Shown: positions 8,354 to 17,387 of the stretch, piece after piece | How positions within the stretch are numbered: position 1 is the first letter of the stretch | How the letters are laid out: every line of letters begins with the position of its first letter | Source of the DNA: Sphingopyxis terrae subsp. terrae NBRC 15098 | GTDB lineage: Bacteria > Pseudomonadota > Alphaproteobacteria > Sphingomonadales > Sphingomonadaceae | Reading direction: 5' to 3' | Assembly: GCF_001610975.1 (NCBI RefSeq) | Contig: NZ_CP013342.1 | Span: forward strand, 682,001-746,000 | DNA length: 64,000 nt | The notes under the pieces: generated by a model | Database searches by the model: none | Seen by the model: only the letters and a program-made list of their open reading frames with translations | What the model was told of the DNA's origin: nothing | Position numbers and translations under genes: made by a program

Positions 8354-9289
8354 TCAGCCCGTCGTGCCGCGGTTCAGGCGGTGCAAAGTGCTGAGCGCGG
8401 CTTCGAGCGCGAAGTCGATTTCTTCGTCGGCATCTTCGTTGGCGGCGACATCGGGCACCGGGACTGCGGCGGTTGCCGTCCTGGTTTCGCGGCGCCGGGC
8501 GAGCCCTGCCTCGAAGCGCGCAACCATCGCGCCGAGCGATTTGTCGGCGGGATCGGGCATCGCCGGTCCAGCAATCTTCGCGGGCTGAAGCCAGGGTTCG
8601 TCACCGGGTGTTTCAACCTCGACGGGCGCAAGATCGGCGAGGATCAGTTCATCCTCTTCGTCCGGCGCAGCGTCGGCTGCGGGCGGCGTGTAGGGTGCCA
8701 CGGCCGCTTCGACGATCTCGACAGCGTCCACATCCTCGACGACATCGGCACCGGCGAGCGCGTCGGGTTCATATTCAAGAAGATAGTCCGCCGCGACCTC
8801 GGGCGCCGCATCGACCGGCCCCAGCCCCTGTTCGGGAAGGTCGCGTCCGGCGCGCAGCGGCGCGCGCGGCAGATCATCGGGGTGGAGGTCGGCGCGGCGG
8901 CGCACCGGAATATCATCGTCGACAGCCTCCTGGCGGCGGCGCAGACGGCGCCCGAGCGCGGCAAGGCCCGACGCCTCGGGCTCGGCGATCAGCAGCGCGA
9001 CAAAGGCCGCAACCAGCGCGGCGACAAGCGCCATGCCAAGCGCCAGCGCGAGACGGGCGCCATTGCCGACCGGCGGCACGAACAGGTCCGACAGACGGTC
9101 GAGATAGAGATTCCAGCCAATGCCGAATACCCAGGCCATCGGCATGATCGCGGCGAAGAGGAAGGTCAGCGCCGCGGCGCCGATGACCGCCGGCATCGCC
9201 GGGCGGAGCGCGCGCATCCAGGCGGCGGCGCGGGCCTTGCGATGCGAAACCTTGTCGGAGCCGTCGGCGCTATCGTCCATATCGTCCAA
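8354..9289 (-). CDS. Hypothetical membrane protein with acidic tail, 311 aa
   Basis: No family is recognised. A charged N-terminus is followed by two membrane helices (near residues 32-55 and 80-102), with a loop containing WNLYLDRLSDLFVPP between them. The remaining 200 residues are an acidic, alanine- and proline-rich, probably disordered cytoplasmic tail (for example AVEIVEAAVAPYTPPA, PDEEDELILADLAPVEVE). The first codon is probably TTG 9287-9289, because GGGAG lies eight bases upstream; an ATG nine bases later is possible. It lies downstream of, and in the same direction as, the exosortase-A-type glycosyltransferase, 36 bases apart, so it may belong to the surface-sugar operon. Confidence 0.6.
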   Translation of the reverse strand: MDDMDDSADGSDKVSHRKARAAAWMRALRPAMPAVIGAAALTFLFAAIMPMAWVFGIGWNLYLDRLSDLFVPPVGNGARLALALGMALVAALVAAFVALLIAEPEASGLAALGRRLRRRQEAVDDDIPVRRRADLHPDDLPRAPLRAGRDLPEQGLGPVDAAPEVAADYLLEYEPDALAGADVVEDVDAVEIVEAAVAPYTPPAADAAPDEEDELILADLAPVEVETPGDEPWLQPAKIAGPAMPDPADKSLGAMVARFEAGLARRRETRTATAAVPVPDVAANEDADEEIDFALEAALSTLHRLNRGTTG

Positions 9290-9325
9290 ATCCGTCGCTC
9301 CCGAAGAGGAGCCTGTCCTATATCA

Positions 9326-10549
9326 TCAAGCCGCGAGCGATGCAGCGCCGCGGCGCAACAATCTCTGGTAAACGGGCTCGTAACGCAAAATGTTTGACGA
9401 CCAGTTACGATCGGCCTCGACGAACGCCCGCGCGGTCCGGCGGCGTTCATCCCAGATGTCGCGATCGCGCAGCAGCCCGGCAAGGGCCGCGGCGATTGCC
9501 GGTGGGTCGTCGGGCGCGAACAGCGTGCCCGTGACGCCGTCGGCGATCAGTTCACGGTGGCCGCCGACATCGGATGCGGCGACGAGCTTGCCCTGCGCCA
9601 TTGCCTCAAGCGGTTTCAGCGGCGTGACGAGATCGGTAAGCCGCATCTTCTTGCGCGGATAGGCCAGGATGTCGATCAGCGAATAATAGCGCTCGACCGC
9701 CTGGTGCGGCACCCGTCCGACGAACAGGATGCGGTCGGCGACGGGCGACGCCGCGGCCTGGGCCTTGAGCGCCGCCTCCATCGGCCCGCCGCCGACGAGC
9801 AGCAGCCGCGCGCCGGGTTCGGCAGCGACGAGCGCGGGCATCGCGGCGATCAGATCGTCGATCCCCTCATAATCATAGAAGCTGCCGATGAAGCCGATCA
9901 CCGCGTCGCCCGGCATGAGGCCGAGGTCGGCGGCGAGCGCATCGTCGCGCGGCGGCGGGTCGCCGAACAGGTCAAGGTCGACGCCGTTGGGCGACACGAC
10001 GATCTTGGCGGGATCCACCCCGCGCGCGATGAGGTCGCCGCGCAGCCCTTCGCAGATCACCGCGACGGCGTCGGCGGCGCGGACGGCATGACTTTCGAGC
10101 TGACGGGTCAGAAAATAGCGCGCGCTGCCCTCGCGGCCCGTGCCGTTACCGACCGCGGCATCCTCCCAGAAGGCGCGAATTTCGTAGATCACCGGAATTC
10201 CGAGCCGTTTGCCGACGCGCAGCGCCGCGAGCCCGTCGAGGACCGGTGAGTGGGCGTGGAGCAGATCGGGGCGCCATTCGTCGACCAGCGCCGCGACGCG
10301 GTCCGCCAGCGCGCCGATTTCGCGCCATTCGCGCCACGGCGAGCGCGCGGGCGCGATCGGCGGCGTGCGATAGAAGGTCAGCCCGTCGACTGTTTCGACG
10401 GGCGGTCCGGGGTCGGGATGGCGGACCCCCGTCACCCCAGCGACCGCCCACCCCTTCGCCGCCTGCGCCTTCATCAGCGCCCGGGTACGAAAGGTGTAGC
10501 CGCTGTGCGCCGGCAGGCTATGGTCAAGGACGTGCAGGATCCGGGTCAT
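9326..10549 (-). CDS. Glycosyltransferase, exosortase-A-associated type
   Basis: This is a GT4-type (GT-B fold) glycosyltransferase of about 407 residues. The N-terminus TRILHVLDHSLPAHSGYTFR with RTRALMKAQ is diagnostic of the family associated with exosortase A (XrtA)/PEP-CTERM exopolysaccharide loci (I believe TIGR04063). The donor-binding half carries VIGFIGSFYDYEGIDDLI, RLLLVGGGP and PLKPLEAMAQGKLVAASDVG. The start at ATG 10547-10549 is preferred over an upstream ATG because AAAGG lies 10 bases before it. It diverges from the O-glycosylation ligase unit. No exosortase gene is in the window. Confidence 0.88.
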   Translation of the reverse strand: MTRILHVLDHSLPAHSGYTFRTRALMKAQAAKGWAVAGVTGVRHPDPGPPVETVDGLTFYRTPPIAPARSPWREWREIGALADRVAALVDEWRPDLLHAHSPVLDGLAALRVGKRLGIPVIYEIRAFWEDAAVGNGTGREGSARYFLTRQLESHAVRAADAVAVICEGLRGDLIARGVDPAKIVVSPNGVDLDLFGDPPPRDDALAADLGLMPGDAVIGFIGSFYDYEGIDDLIAAMPALVAAEPGARLLLVGGGPMEAALKAQAAASPVADRILFVGRVPHQAVERYYSLIDILAYPRKKMRLTDLVTPLKPLEAMAQGKLVAASDVGGHRELIADGVTGTLFAPDDPPAIAAALAGLLRDRDIWDERRRTARAFVEADRNWSSNILRYEPVYQRLLRRGAASLAA

Positions 10550-10653
10550 CGGCCAAGCCTTTGCCATACAAGCCTTAACGCCGCGTCAACCCCGATCGGG
10601 TAATGCCGCCGAAACGGGCCTGCGGGCCGGAGGGGAAGCCAGGTGCGCAGCAG

Positions 10654-10839
10654 ATGATCGACAATTTTGCGATTGCCCTGACGCATGTGCTGATGGCGAT
10701 CGCCCTCTGGCGCCTGCTGCACCGCGACGACCTCGACCGTGAGGTCGGCCCGCGCATGCTGTGGCAGCAACAGCGCGACGCCGAACGCATGGCGGCGATG
10801 GCGGCCGAGGCCGCGGAGGATCGCCGATCCGATGCGTGA
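10654..10839 (+). CDS. Small hypothetical protein, 61 aa
   Basis: The frame from ATG 10654 encodes MIDNFAIALTHVLMAIALWR and then a charged helix (PRMLWQQQRDAERMAAMAAE). It looks like one N-terminal hydrophobic helix plus a cytoplasmic coiled segment. Its stop overlaps the start of the next gene by eight bases (10832-10839), which argues strongly that it is translated and coupled to the ligase gene. Short proteins in this position recur in exosortase-A sugar loci as far as I recall. No function known. Confidence 0.65.
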   Translation: MIDNFAIALTHVLMAIALWRLLHRDDLDREVGPRMLWQQQRDAERMAAMAAEAAEDRRSDA

Positions 10840-12190
10840 CCTTGCCTTCGTCGCCTTTCTGTTCGCCTTCATCGGGGTCGGCTTTCGCAAGCCGTTCCTG
10901 TTCGTGCTGTGCTTTTGCTACATCGACATCGTCGCACCGCAGCGGCTCAGCTATTTCCTGATCAATTCGATTCCGATCTCGCTGATCGTCTTCATCCTCG
11001 CGATCATCGGCTGGCTCGCCTTCGACGACAAGCGCGACACGCGCTGGTCGGGGCGGCAGACGTTGATGCTAATCCTGCTCTTTTATTGCTGGATGACGAC
11101 GATGAGCGCCGACTTTCCGGTCGAGGCGCTCGATAAATGGGGATGGGTTTGGAAGGCGCTGGTCTGGGCGATCTTCCTGCCGCTGACGCTGCGCACGAAG
11201 CTGCGCATCGAATCGCTGTTGCTCTTCATGCTGCTGTCGGCCGCGACGATCGCGATCGCGGGCGGGATCAAGACCGCGGCGGGCGGCGGCGGCTATGGCG
11301 AACTGCAACTGCTGCTGTCCGAAAATTACGGCCTGTACGAAGGCAGCACCATGTCGACGGTCGCGGTGTCGATCATCCCCGCGATCCTGTGGTTCCGCCG
11401 CCACGGCACCGTCTTTCCGCCCGACTGGCGCGTCTCGCTGTTCTGCTTCGCGCTCTGCTTTGCCTGCATGCTGCTGCCGGTCGGGACGCAGGCGCGCACG
11501 GGGCTGATCTGCCTCGGCGTGCTCGCGCTGCTGTCGCTGCGCGCGGTCAAGCACCGGCTGCTATATATCATGGGGGCGGTGCTGCTCGTCGCCGCGGCGA
11601 TCCCCTTCCTGCCGCAAAGCTATACCCAGCGCATGGAAACGCTGCAGGATTATCGCACCGACCAGTCGGCATCGACGCGCGTCGCGGTGTGGGCGTGGAC
11701 GTGGGACTATGCGAAGGACCATCCGTTCGGCGGCGGGTTCGAGGCCTATATGCAGAACCGCCTGCGCGTCGAAACCACCGGGTCGAACGCCGATGCGGGT
11801 CGTCCGGGCGCGGGCGATCCGGTGATCCATGACGAACAGTCGCGCGCCTATCATTCGGCCTATTTCGAAATGCTGGGCGAACAGGGCTATCCCGGCACGC
11901 TGCTGTGGCTGCTGCTCCACATCACCGGCATCGTCCAGATGGAGCGGGTGCGCCGCCGTTACCTCAAGACACGCCGCGCCGAGGAGCAATGGATCGCGCC
12001 GCTCGCGACCGCGCTCCAGCACGGCCATATCGTCTATATGGTCGGGTCGCTGTTCGTCGGAATCGCGTTCCAGCCTTTCATCTACATGATGCTGGCGCTC
12101 GAAATCGGGCTGTCGACCTATTGCCGCCGCCGCGAGCAGGAATCGGGACGCAACTGGATGCGGCCGCGCGCGCAGGGATTTGCCGCATGA
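10832..12190 (+). CDS. O-glycosylation ligase, exosortase-A-associated (Wzy-like)
   Basis: A 452-residue polytopic inner-membrane protein with about ten helices. It has the O-antigen-ligase-type large periplasmic loop near residues 270-370, with GGGFEAYMQNR and the conserved HSAYFEMLGEQGYPGTLLW. It matches the probable O-glycosylation ligase of exosortase-A systems (I believe TIGR03097). Typical N-terminus MRDLAFVAFLFAFIGVGFRK. Likely role: joining or polymerising sugar units on the periplasmic side. The start at 10832 overlaps the preceding small gene, and its stop overlaps the acyltransferase start as ATGA. Confidence 0.88.
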   Translation: MRDLAFVAFLFAFIGVGFRKPFLFVLCFCYIDIVAPQRLSYFLINSIPISLIVFILAIIGWLAFDDKRDTRWSGRQTLMLILLFYCWMTTMSADFPVEALDKWGWVWKALVWAIFLPLTLRTKLRIESLLLFMLLSAATIAIAGGIKTAAGGGGYGELQLLLSENYGLYEGSTMSTVAVSIIPAILWFRRHGTVFPPDWRVSLFCFALCFACMLLPVGTQARTGLICLGVLALLSLRAVKHRLLYIMGAVLLVAAAIPFLPQSYTQRMETLQDYRTDQSASTRVAVWAWTWDYAKDHPFGGGFEAYMQNRLRVETTGSNADAGRPGAGDPVIHDEQSRAYHSAYFEMLGEQGYPGTLLWLLLHITGIVQMERVRRRYLKTRRAEEQWIAPLATALQHGHIVYMVGSLFVGIAFQPFIYMMLALEIGLSTYCRRREQESGRNWMRPRAQGFAA

Positions 12191-13314
12191 TCGCGGCGCA
12201 AAAGCCCCGCATGCTGCCGACGCTGACCGGGGTGCGCGGCTTTGCGGCGCTCGCGGTGCTGTTCTATCATATCCGGGGCGGCATGGCGGGCTATCTGCAC
12301 GGCGCGGTCATCGACGGTTTCGCGCACGGCTATCTTGCGGTCGATCTCTTCTTCGTCCTGTCGGGCTTCGTGCTGTGGTGGAATTACGGTCCGGCGTTCG
12401 TTGCCGAGGGGACGCGCGCCGCGCCGCGCTTTCTGGTCCGCCGCATCGCGCGTATCTTTCCGCTGCATCTCGCGATCCTGGCGGCGATGGCGCTGTTCGC
12501 GGTCGCGCTGCTCGCCAGCGGGCGCGATCCGGGGCCGCATTACGGCTTTGCCACGCTGCCCGCGCACGCGCTGCTGGTCCAGAATTGGGGCTTCACCGCC
12601 GATCTGCGCTGGAACGACCCGGCCTGGTCGATCTCGACCGAATGGGCGGCCTATCTGCTGCTCGCCGCGACCGGCGGCTGGGCGGCGCGATTGCCCGCGG
12701 GGCGGTGGAGCTTTCCGCTCTTCGCGCTGCTGCTCGCGGCAGCGCTCGGCGGCTGGTTCGCCGCGACGGGGCGCGCGGGGATCGGCGACGATATCGCGGC
12801 GACCGGCCTCGTCCGCTGCCTCGCCGAATTCTTCCTCGGGGTCGCGCTCTGCCAGTGGTGGACGGCGCAGCGCGCGCGCGGCGACGGGAGCCGGGTCATA
12901 TATGCGACCGCGGCGATCTTCGCGCTGCTCGCGGCGCTGATCCTGTTCGCCGGCCTGCCCCAGCCTGCGGCGATCCCGCTGGCGATGGCGGCGGTCGTCA
13001 TCACCGCGCTCCAGGCGTCGCTCGCACCGCATCCGCTGCTGTCGGGACGGCTCGCCCAGTGGCTCGGCGACATCAGCTACGCTGTCTATCTGTCGCACTT
13101 CTTCCTGTGGATCCTGTTCAAGCTGGTCCTTGTCGACGATCCGGCGATGGTCGCGCCGATAAAGATCGCCGCCTTCGTCGCGCTGACGCTCGCCGTCTCA
13201 CACCTGCTCCACCGCTGGCTGGAAGTCCCGGCGCGGCGGATCGTCCAGCGCGGCGGCGACGCTCTCTTGTCGCGGCTGGCGGCCGGGCGGCAGGCGCAAA
13301 CCCGCCAAAGCTGA
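12187..13314 (+). CDS. Acyltransferase family 3 (OafA/NodX-like)
   Basis: A 375-residue integral membrane acyltransferase with about ten helices. The hallmark motifs are LPTLTGVRGFAALAVLFYHI (R-G-x-A-A...H near residues 17-32), VDLFFVLSGFVLWW (near 52-65), RRIARIFPLHL, and WSISTEWAAYLL (W-S-I-x-x-E). Enzymes of this family O-acetylate or O-acylate surface sugars. The ATGA overlap with the O-glycosylation ligase and the shared direction place it in the same operon, so the likely target is the polysaccharide built by that system. Confidence 0.88.
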   Translation: MIAAQKPRMLPTLTGVRGFAALAVLFYHIRGGMAGYLHGAVIDGFAHGYLAVDLFFVLSGFVLWWNYGPAFVAEGTRAAPRFLVRRIARIFPLHLAILAAMALFAVALLASGRDPGPHYGFATLPAHALLVQNWGFTADLRWNDPAWSISTEWAAYLLLAATGGWAARLPAGRWSFPLFALLLAAALGGWFAATGRAGIGDDIAATGLVRCLAEFFLGVALCQWWTAQRARGDGSRVIYATAAIFALLAALILFAGLPQPAAIPLAMAAVVITALQASLAPHPLLSGRLAQWLGDISYAVYLSHFFLWILFKLVLVDDPAMVAPIKIAAFVALTLAVSHLLHRWLEVPARRIVQRGGDALLSRLAAGRQAQTRQS

Positions 13315-13372
13315 CGCCTGCCCGCTGCGCCGGCGGAGGGAACCATCGCCCGGCCAGGACGCTTAACAAGGC

Positions 13373-14395
13373 ATGCCGTCGCCGCGTGCCGCCCCCCGCC
13401 TGATCCATGTCGACGACAGCCTGCCCGGCATCCGCCGCGAACGGGCCGCATCGGGCTGGCGCTATCGCGACGCCGCGGGCAAGGTGATCCGCGACCGCGC
13501 CGAGATCGAGCGCCTCAACGCGATCGCGCTGCCCCCCGCCTATGAGGATGCCTGGTTCTGCCCGGCCGCGAACGGGCATATCCTTGCGACCGGCTATGAC
13601 GCGCGCGGGCGCAAGCAATATCGCTACCACCCCGATTTCCGGGCCGCGCGCGAGGCGGACAAATATGATCGCTGCGCCAGCTTCGGCCAGGCCCTGCCGC
13701 TGCTCCGCGCGCGGCTGGAAAGCGATTTGCGCCGCCGATCGCTGTGCGCGGATCGCGTCGTCGCGGCCGTCGTCCGCCTGCTCGACCTCGCCGCGCTGCG
13801 CGTCGGCAACGAACAATATGTCGCCGCAAACAAGAGCTTCGGCGCGACGACGCTGCGCCGGCGTCACGCGCGACTGGAGGGGCAGCGCCTCCGGCTCCGC
13901 TACCGCGCCAAGGGCGGCGCGCGGCGCGAGGTGACGATCAGCGACCGCAGCCTGGCGACCCTGGTGCGCCGGTTGCAGGACCTGCCCGGCCAGCATCTTT
14001 TCCAATATGAGGATGCGGATGGCCCGTGCGCGGTCGGGTCCGACGAGGTCAACGCCTATATCCGCGAGGCGATGGGCGCCGATTTCAGCGCCAAGCATTT
14101 CCGCACCTGGTGGGCGAGCGTCGAGGCGTTCGCCTGTCTGTACGACGCCGAAGAGCCACCCTCGCTCAAGGCGATGCTGACGCGCGTCTCCGACCGGCTC
14201 GGCAACACGCCCGCCGTTGCGCGGCGCGCCTATGTCCACCCGGCGATGATCGCCGCTGCGCAGGATCGCGGAGATTTTGCCGCGGTCGCGGGGCGCCTGC
14301 CGCGCGCGACCAAATATCTTTCGCGTTACGAACGCGGATTTTTGACCTATCTGGAGCGCGCGCCCGATGCCGGCGCGCTGCTCCGTTCCGCCTGA
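13373..14395 (+). CDS. DNA topoisomerase IB (poxvirus type)
   Basis: A 340-residue type IB topoisomerase that relaxes supercoils through a 3'-phosphotyrosyl intermediate. Visible features are the N-terminal PxAWxxVWICP-like segment (PPAYEDAWFCPAANGHI), the YRYHPDFR motif, the catalytic Arg in RVGNEQYVAANKSFGATTLR, the KGGARREV loop with its conserved Lys, KHFRTWWASV near residue 233 and the nucleophile Tyr287 in RRAYVHP. All catalytic elements appear present. Start ATG 13373 has AAGGC just upstream. It is probably a single gene; the MscS channel follows after 27 bases. Confidence 0.93.
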   Translation: MPSPRAAPRLIHVDDSLPGIRRERAASGWRYRDAAGKVIRDRAEIERLNAIALPPAYEDAWFCPAANGHILATGYDARGRKQYRYHPDFRAAREADKYDRCASFGQALPLLRARLESDLRRRSLCADRVVAAVVRLLDLAALRVGNEQYVAANKSFGATTLRRRHARLEGQRLRLRYRAKGGARREVTISDRSLATLVRRLQDLPGQHLFQYEDADGPCAVGSDEVNAYIREAMGADFSAKHFRTWWASVEAFACLYDAEEPPSLKAMLTRVSDRLGNTPAVARRAYVHPAMIAAAQDRGDFAAVAGRLPRATKYLSRYERGFLTYLERAPDAGALLRSA

Positions 14396-14422
14396 CCGAC
14401 CGACCAGACCAAGAGGACCGAC

Positions 14423-15580
14423 GTGACTTTGCCTTTCCTTGCCACCGCGACCGCCAACCCCGCCGCGCAGATCCGCGCCTGGTGGACCAGCAGCGTCGCG
14501 TGGGTCGATACGCACTGGCTGCAGATCGGCATCGCGATCGGCGCCGGGCTCCTCATCTATTTTGCGCTGTCGCTGATCCGCGGTTTCGCGCTCAAGAAAG
14601 CGCAGTCGGCGCCGGGGCAATTCACGCTGACCGACATTGTCGGGCGGGTGATCCACAAGACCAAGTCGCTGGTGCTGGCGATCGTCTCGGTCCGACTGGT
14701 CGCGGCATCGGCCAATCCGCCGGTCGTCGTCCTGCATATCATCCAGTTGGTCTTCACCGTCGCGGTGGTGCTGCAAGTCGCGATCTGGGCGCGCGAGATC
14801 GTCCTCGGGCTGATCCAGCGCCGCGCCGCCGATGGGCATAACGAGACGCTGGTCAACGCGATGGGCATCATCCGCCTGCTCATCAGCATCGCGCTGTTCG
14901 CGGTCGCGGCGATCGTCATCCTCGACAATATGGGGGTCAATGTCACCGGCCTGATCGCCGGCCTGGGCATCGGCGGCATCGCGATCGGCCTTGCCGCGCA
15001 GGGCATTTTTTCCGACCTGTTCGCGTCGCTGTCGATCATCTTCGACCGGCCTTTCCGCGTCGGCGAAGCGATCAAATATGACAATAGCGTCGCGACCGTC
15101 GAGCGCATCGGGCTGAAAAGCACGCATCTGCGGTCGGTCAACGGCGAGCTGCTGGTCATTTCCAACACCAATTTGCTATCGAAGGAAATCACCAACTATG
15201 CCCATCTCGAACGCCGCCGCGTCCAGTTCGCGATCGGTGTAATCTATCAGACCACGCCCGCGATGCTGCGCGCGCTGCCCGACCTGCTGAAGGCGCAGGT
15301 CGAAGCCGAGGGGCATGAGTTCATCCGGTCGAGTTTCATCGGCTTCGGCGCCTCTAGCCTCGACTTCGAACTGGTCGCCGACATTCCGAGCGCAGACTAT
15401 AACGAGGTCATCGCGGCCCGCACCGCGATCGGCATCCGCGTCTTCGAAGAGATGACCAACGCCGGCTACGACTTCGCCTATCCGACGCAGACGACCTTCA
15501 CCGCGGCGCCCGACGGGACGATGATTCTCCCCTATGCCGAAAGCGTCACGATGAAGACGCCGAAGTCCGCACAGTCCTGA
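14423..15580 (+). CDS. Mechanosensitive ion channel, MscS family
   Basis: A 385-residue MscS-type channel. It has three or four N-terminal helices (near residues 30-50, 85-110, 135-160). The pore helix follows (GVNVTGLIAGLGIGGIAIGL) and leads into the signature AAQGIFSDLFASLSIIFDRP and FRVGEAIK beta domain. The last 150 residues form the MscS cytoplasmic alpha/beta cage. It opens on membrane tension to release solutes at hypo-osmotic shock. Start is GTG 14423, with GAGGA six bases upstream. Confidence 0.92.
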   Translation: MTLPFLATATANPAAQIRAWWTSSVAWVDTHWLQIGIAIGAGLLIYFALSLIRGFALKKAQSAPGQFTLTDIVGRVIHKTKSLVLAIVSVRLVAASANPPVVVLHIIQLVFTVAVVLQVAIWAREIVLGLIQRRAADGHNETLVNAMGIIRLLISIALFAVAAIVILDNMGVNVTGLIAGLGIGGIAIGLAAQGIFSDLFASLSIIFDRPFRVGEAIKYDNSVATVERIGLKSTHLRSVNGELLVISNTNLLSKEITNYAHLERRRVQFAIGVIYQTTPAMLRALPDLLKAQVEAEGHEFIRSSFIGFGASSLDFELVADIPSADYNEVIAARTAIGIRVFEEMTNAGYDFAYPTQTTFTAAPDGTMILPYAESVTMKTPKSAQS

Positions 15581-15675
15581 CGCTACGGCGCCGTAGCGCA
15601 AAGCCCTAGGCTCTTGTGCTACCCCGCCCCGCGGGCCTAGAACGCGCCCCTCGACAGACATAGAGGGGATAAAGG

Positions 15676-16134
15676 ATGAGCGCGATGACGCCGCAGGAAA
15701 TGAAGGAACTGGTCGGCAAGCCGCTCGGCACGTCGGAATGGGTGCTGGTCGATCAGGAGATGATCAACAAGTTCGCCGACGCGACCGGCGATCATCAGTT
15801 CATCCATATCGACGAAGAAAAGGCTAAGCTGACGCCCTTCGGCGGCACCATCGCGCACGGCTTTCTGACCCTCTCTCTTTTCCCCATGTTGATGGCCAAA
15901 TCCGACTGCCCGCGCCCCGCAGGCGTCAAGATGGGCGTCAACTATGGCGGCAACAAAGTGCGCTTCCTTGCCCCCGTGCGCTCGGGCAAGCGCGTGCGCG
16001 GCCATTTCAAGCTGCTCGAGCTCGACGAAAAGCGTCCGGGCCAGTGGCAGCAGACGCTGGAATTCACGGTTGAGATCGAGGGCGAAGAAAAGCCCGCGCT
16101 GATGGCCGAATGGATCAGCCAGTTCTTCGTCTGA
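15676..16134 (+). CDS. MaoC-like (R)-specific enoyl-CoA hydratase
   Basis: A 152-residue single hot-dog protein of the MaoC/NodN type. The hydratase motif is ADATGDHQFIHIDEEKA, with the catalytic pair at Asp39 and His44, followed by PFGGTIAHGFLTLSLFPML, the conserved Gly/His loop. It hydrates trans-2-enoyl-CoA to (R)-3-hydroxyacyl-CoA. The thiolase gene follows after 70 bases in the same direction, which fits a fatty-acid or polyhydroxyalkanoate role. GGATAAAGG precedes the ATG. Confidence 0.88.
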   Translation: MSAMTPQEMKELVGKPLGTSEWVLVDQEMINKFADATGDHQFIHIDEEKAKLTPFGGTIAHGFLTLSLFPMLMAKSDCPRPAGVKMGVNYGGNKVRFLAPVRSGKRVRGHFKLLELDEKRPGQWQQTLEFTVEIEGEEKPALMAEWISQFFV

Positions 16135-16204
16135 CATATAAACCGGCATTCCGGCCGAACCTCCCCCGAAAAGACAACCGGAACCAAGCAGAAGGAAGTT
16201 TATC

Positions 16205-17386
16205 ATGCGTGACGCCGTCATCGTTTCCACCGCCCGCACCCCGCTGACCAAGGCGGCGCGCGGATCGTTCAACAACACGACCTCGCCGACGCTGGGCGCC
16301 TATTCGGTCGCCGCCGCGGTCGAACGCGCCGGGGTTGAAGGAGGCGAGATCGACGACGTCCTGTTCGGCGCCGCAATGCAGCAGGGATCGCAGACGATGA
16401 ACGTCGCGCGCCTAATCGGCCTGCGCGCCGGCCTGCCCGTCACCGTCCCCGGCATGTCGATCGACCGCCAGTGCTCGTCGGGCCTGATGACGATTGCGAC
16501 CGCCGCGAAGCAGATCATCGTCGACCGCCAGGACATTTGCGTCGCCGGCGGCGTCGAAAGCATCTCGAAAGTCAGCGGCAGCGGCAAGACCTTCTTCGAG
16601 GCCGACCAGGAACTGCTGGCGATGCACAAAGACATCTACATGCCGATGATCGGCACGGCAGAAGTCGTTGCAAAGCGTTACAATATCAGCCGTGAAGCGC
16701 AGGACGAATATTCGCTCCAGTCGCAGCAGCGCACCGCCGCGGCCCAGGCCGCTGGCAAGTTCGACGACGAAATCGTCCCCTGCAAGGCGACGATGGCGGT
16801 GGTGAACAAGGAAACGAAGGAAGTCACCTTCAAGGATGTCGTCGCCGACAAGGACGAGTGCAACCGTCCCGACACCACGCTCGAAGGTCTGCAGAGCCTG
16901 AAGCCGGTGATGGGCGAAGGCCACACGATCACGGCAGGCAACGCCAGCCAGCTTTCGGATGGCTCGTCGGCCTGCGTCGTCATGGAGGCCAAGGTCGCCG
17001 AAAAGCGCGGGCTTCAGCCGCTGGGCCGCTATGTCGGCATGGCCGTTGCCGGCACCGAGCCCGACGAAATGGGCATCGGCCCCGTTTTCGCCATCCCGAA
17101 GCTGCTCGAACGCTTCGAGCTCAAGATGGACGACATCGGCCTTTGGGAACTCAACGAAGCCTTTGCCGTGCAGGTGCTCTACTGCCGCGACAAGCTCGGC
17201 ATTCCGAACGACCTGCTCAACGTCAACGGCGGTTCGATCTCGATCGGCCACCCCTTCGGCATGACCGGCGCGCGCTGCGTCGGCCACGCGCTGCTCGAAG
17301 GCAAGCGCCGCGGCGTCAAATATGCCGTCGTCACCATGTGCATCGGTGGCGGCCAGGGCGCAGCAGGCCTGTTCGAGGTCTTCTGA
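16205..17386 (+). CDS. Acetyl-CoA C-acyltransferase (thiolase)
   Basis: A 393-residue thiolase, the usual length. The nucleophile is Cys90 in SIDRQCSSGLMT, the active-site His349 lies in SIGHPFGMTGAR, and the second catalytic Cys379 lies in VTMCIGGGQGAAGLFEVF. It cleaves 3-ketoacyl-CoA or condenses acyl-CoAs. The N-terminus RDAVIVSTARTPLTKAARGS is of the degradative kind. Next to the MaoC hydratase it may serve beta-oxidation; chain-length specificity cannot be read from sequence. AGAAGGAAG lies upstream of the ATG. Confidence 0.95.
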   Translation: MRDAVIVSTARTPLTKAARGSFNNTTSPTLGAYSVAAAVERAGVEGGEIDDVLFGAAMQQGSQTMNVARLIGLRAGLPVTVPGMSIDRQCSSGLMTIATAAKQIIVDRQDICVAGGVESISKVSGSGKTFFEADQELLAMHKDIYMPMIGTAEVVAKRYNISREAQDEYSLQSQQRTAAAQAAGKFDDEIVPCKATMAVVNKETKEVTFKDVVADKDECNRPDTTLEGLQSLKPVMGEGHTITAGNASQLSDGSSACVVMEAKVAEKRGLQPLGRYVGMAVAGTEPDEMGIGPVFAIPKLLERFELKMDDIGLWELNEAFAVQVLYCRDKLGIPNDLLNVNGGSISIGHPFGMTGARCVGHALLEGKRRGVKYAVVTMCIGGGQGAAGLFEVF

Positions 17387-17387
17387 T

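Noticed and set aside
7976-8394. Open frames on both strands between lepA and the next gene
   Set aside because: Both translate to Arg/Ala-rich sequence without start signals and cross the hairpin repeat copies.
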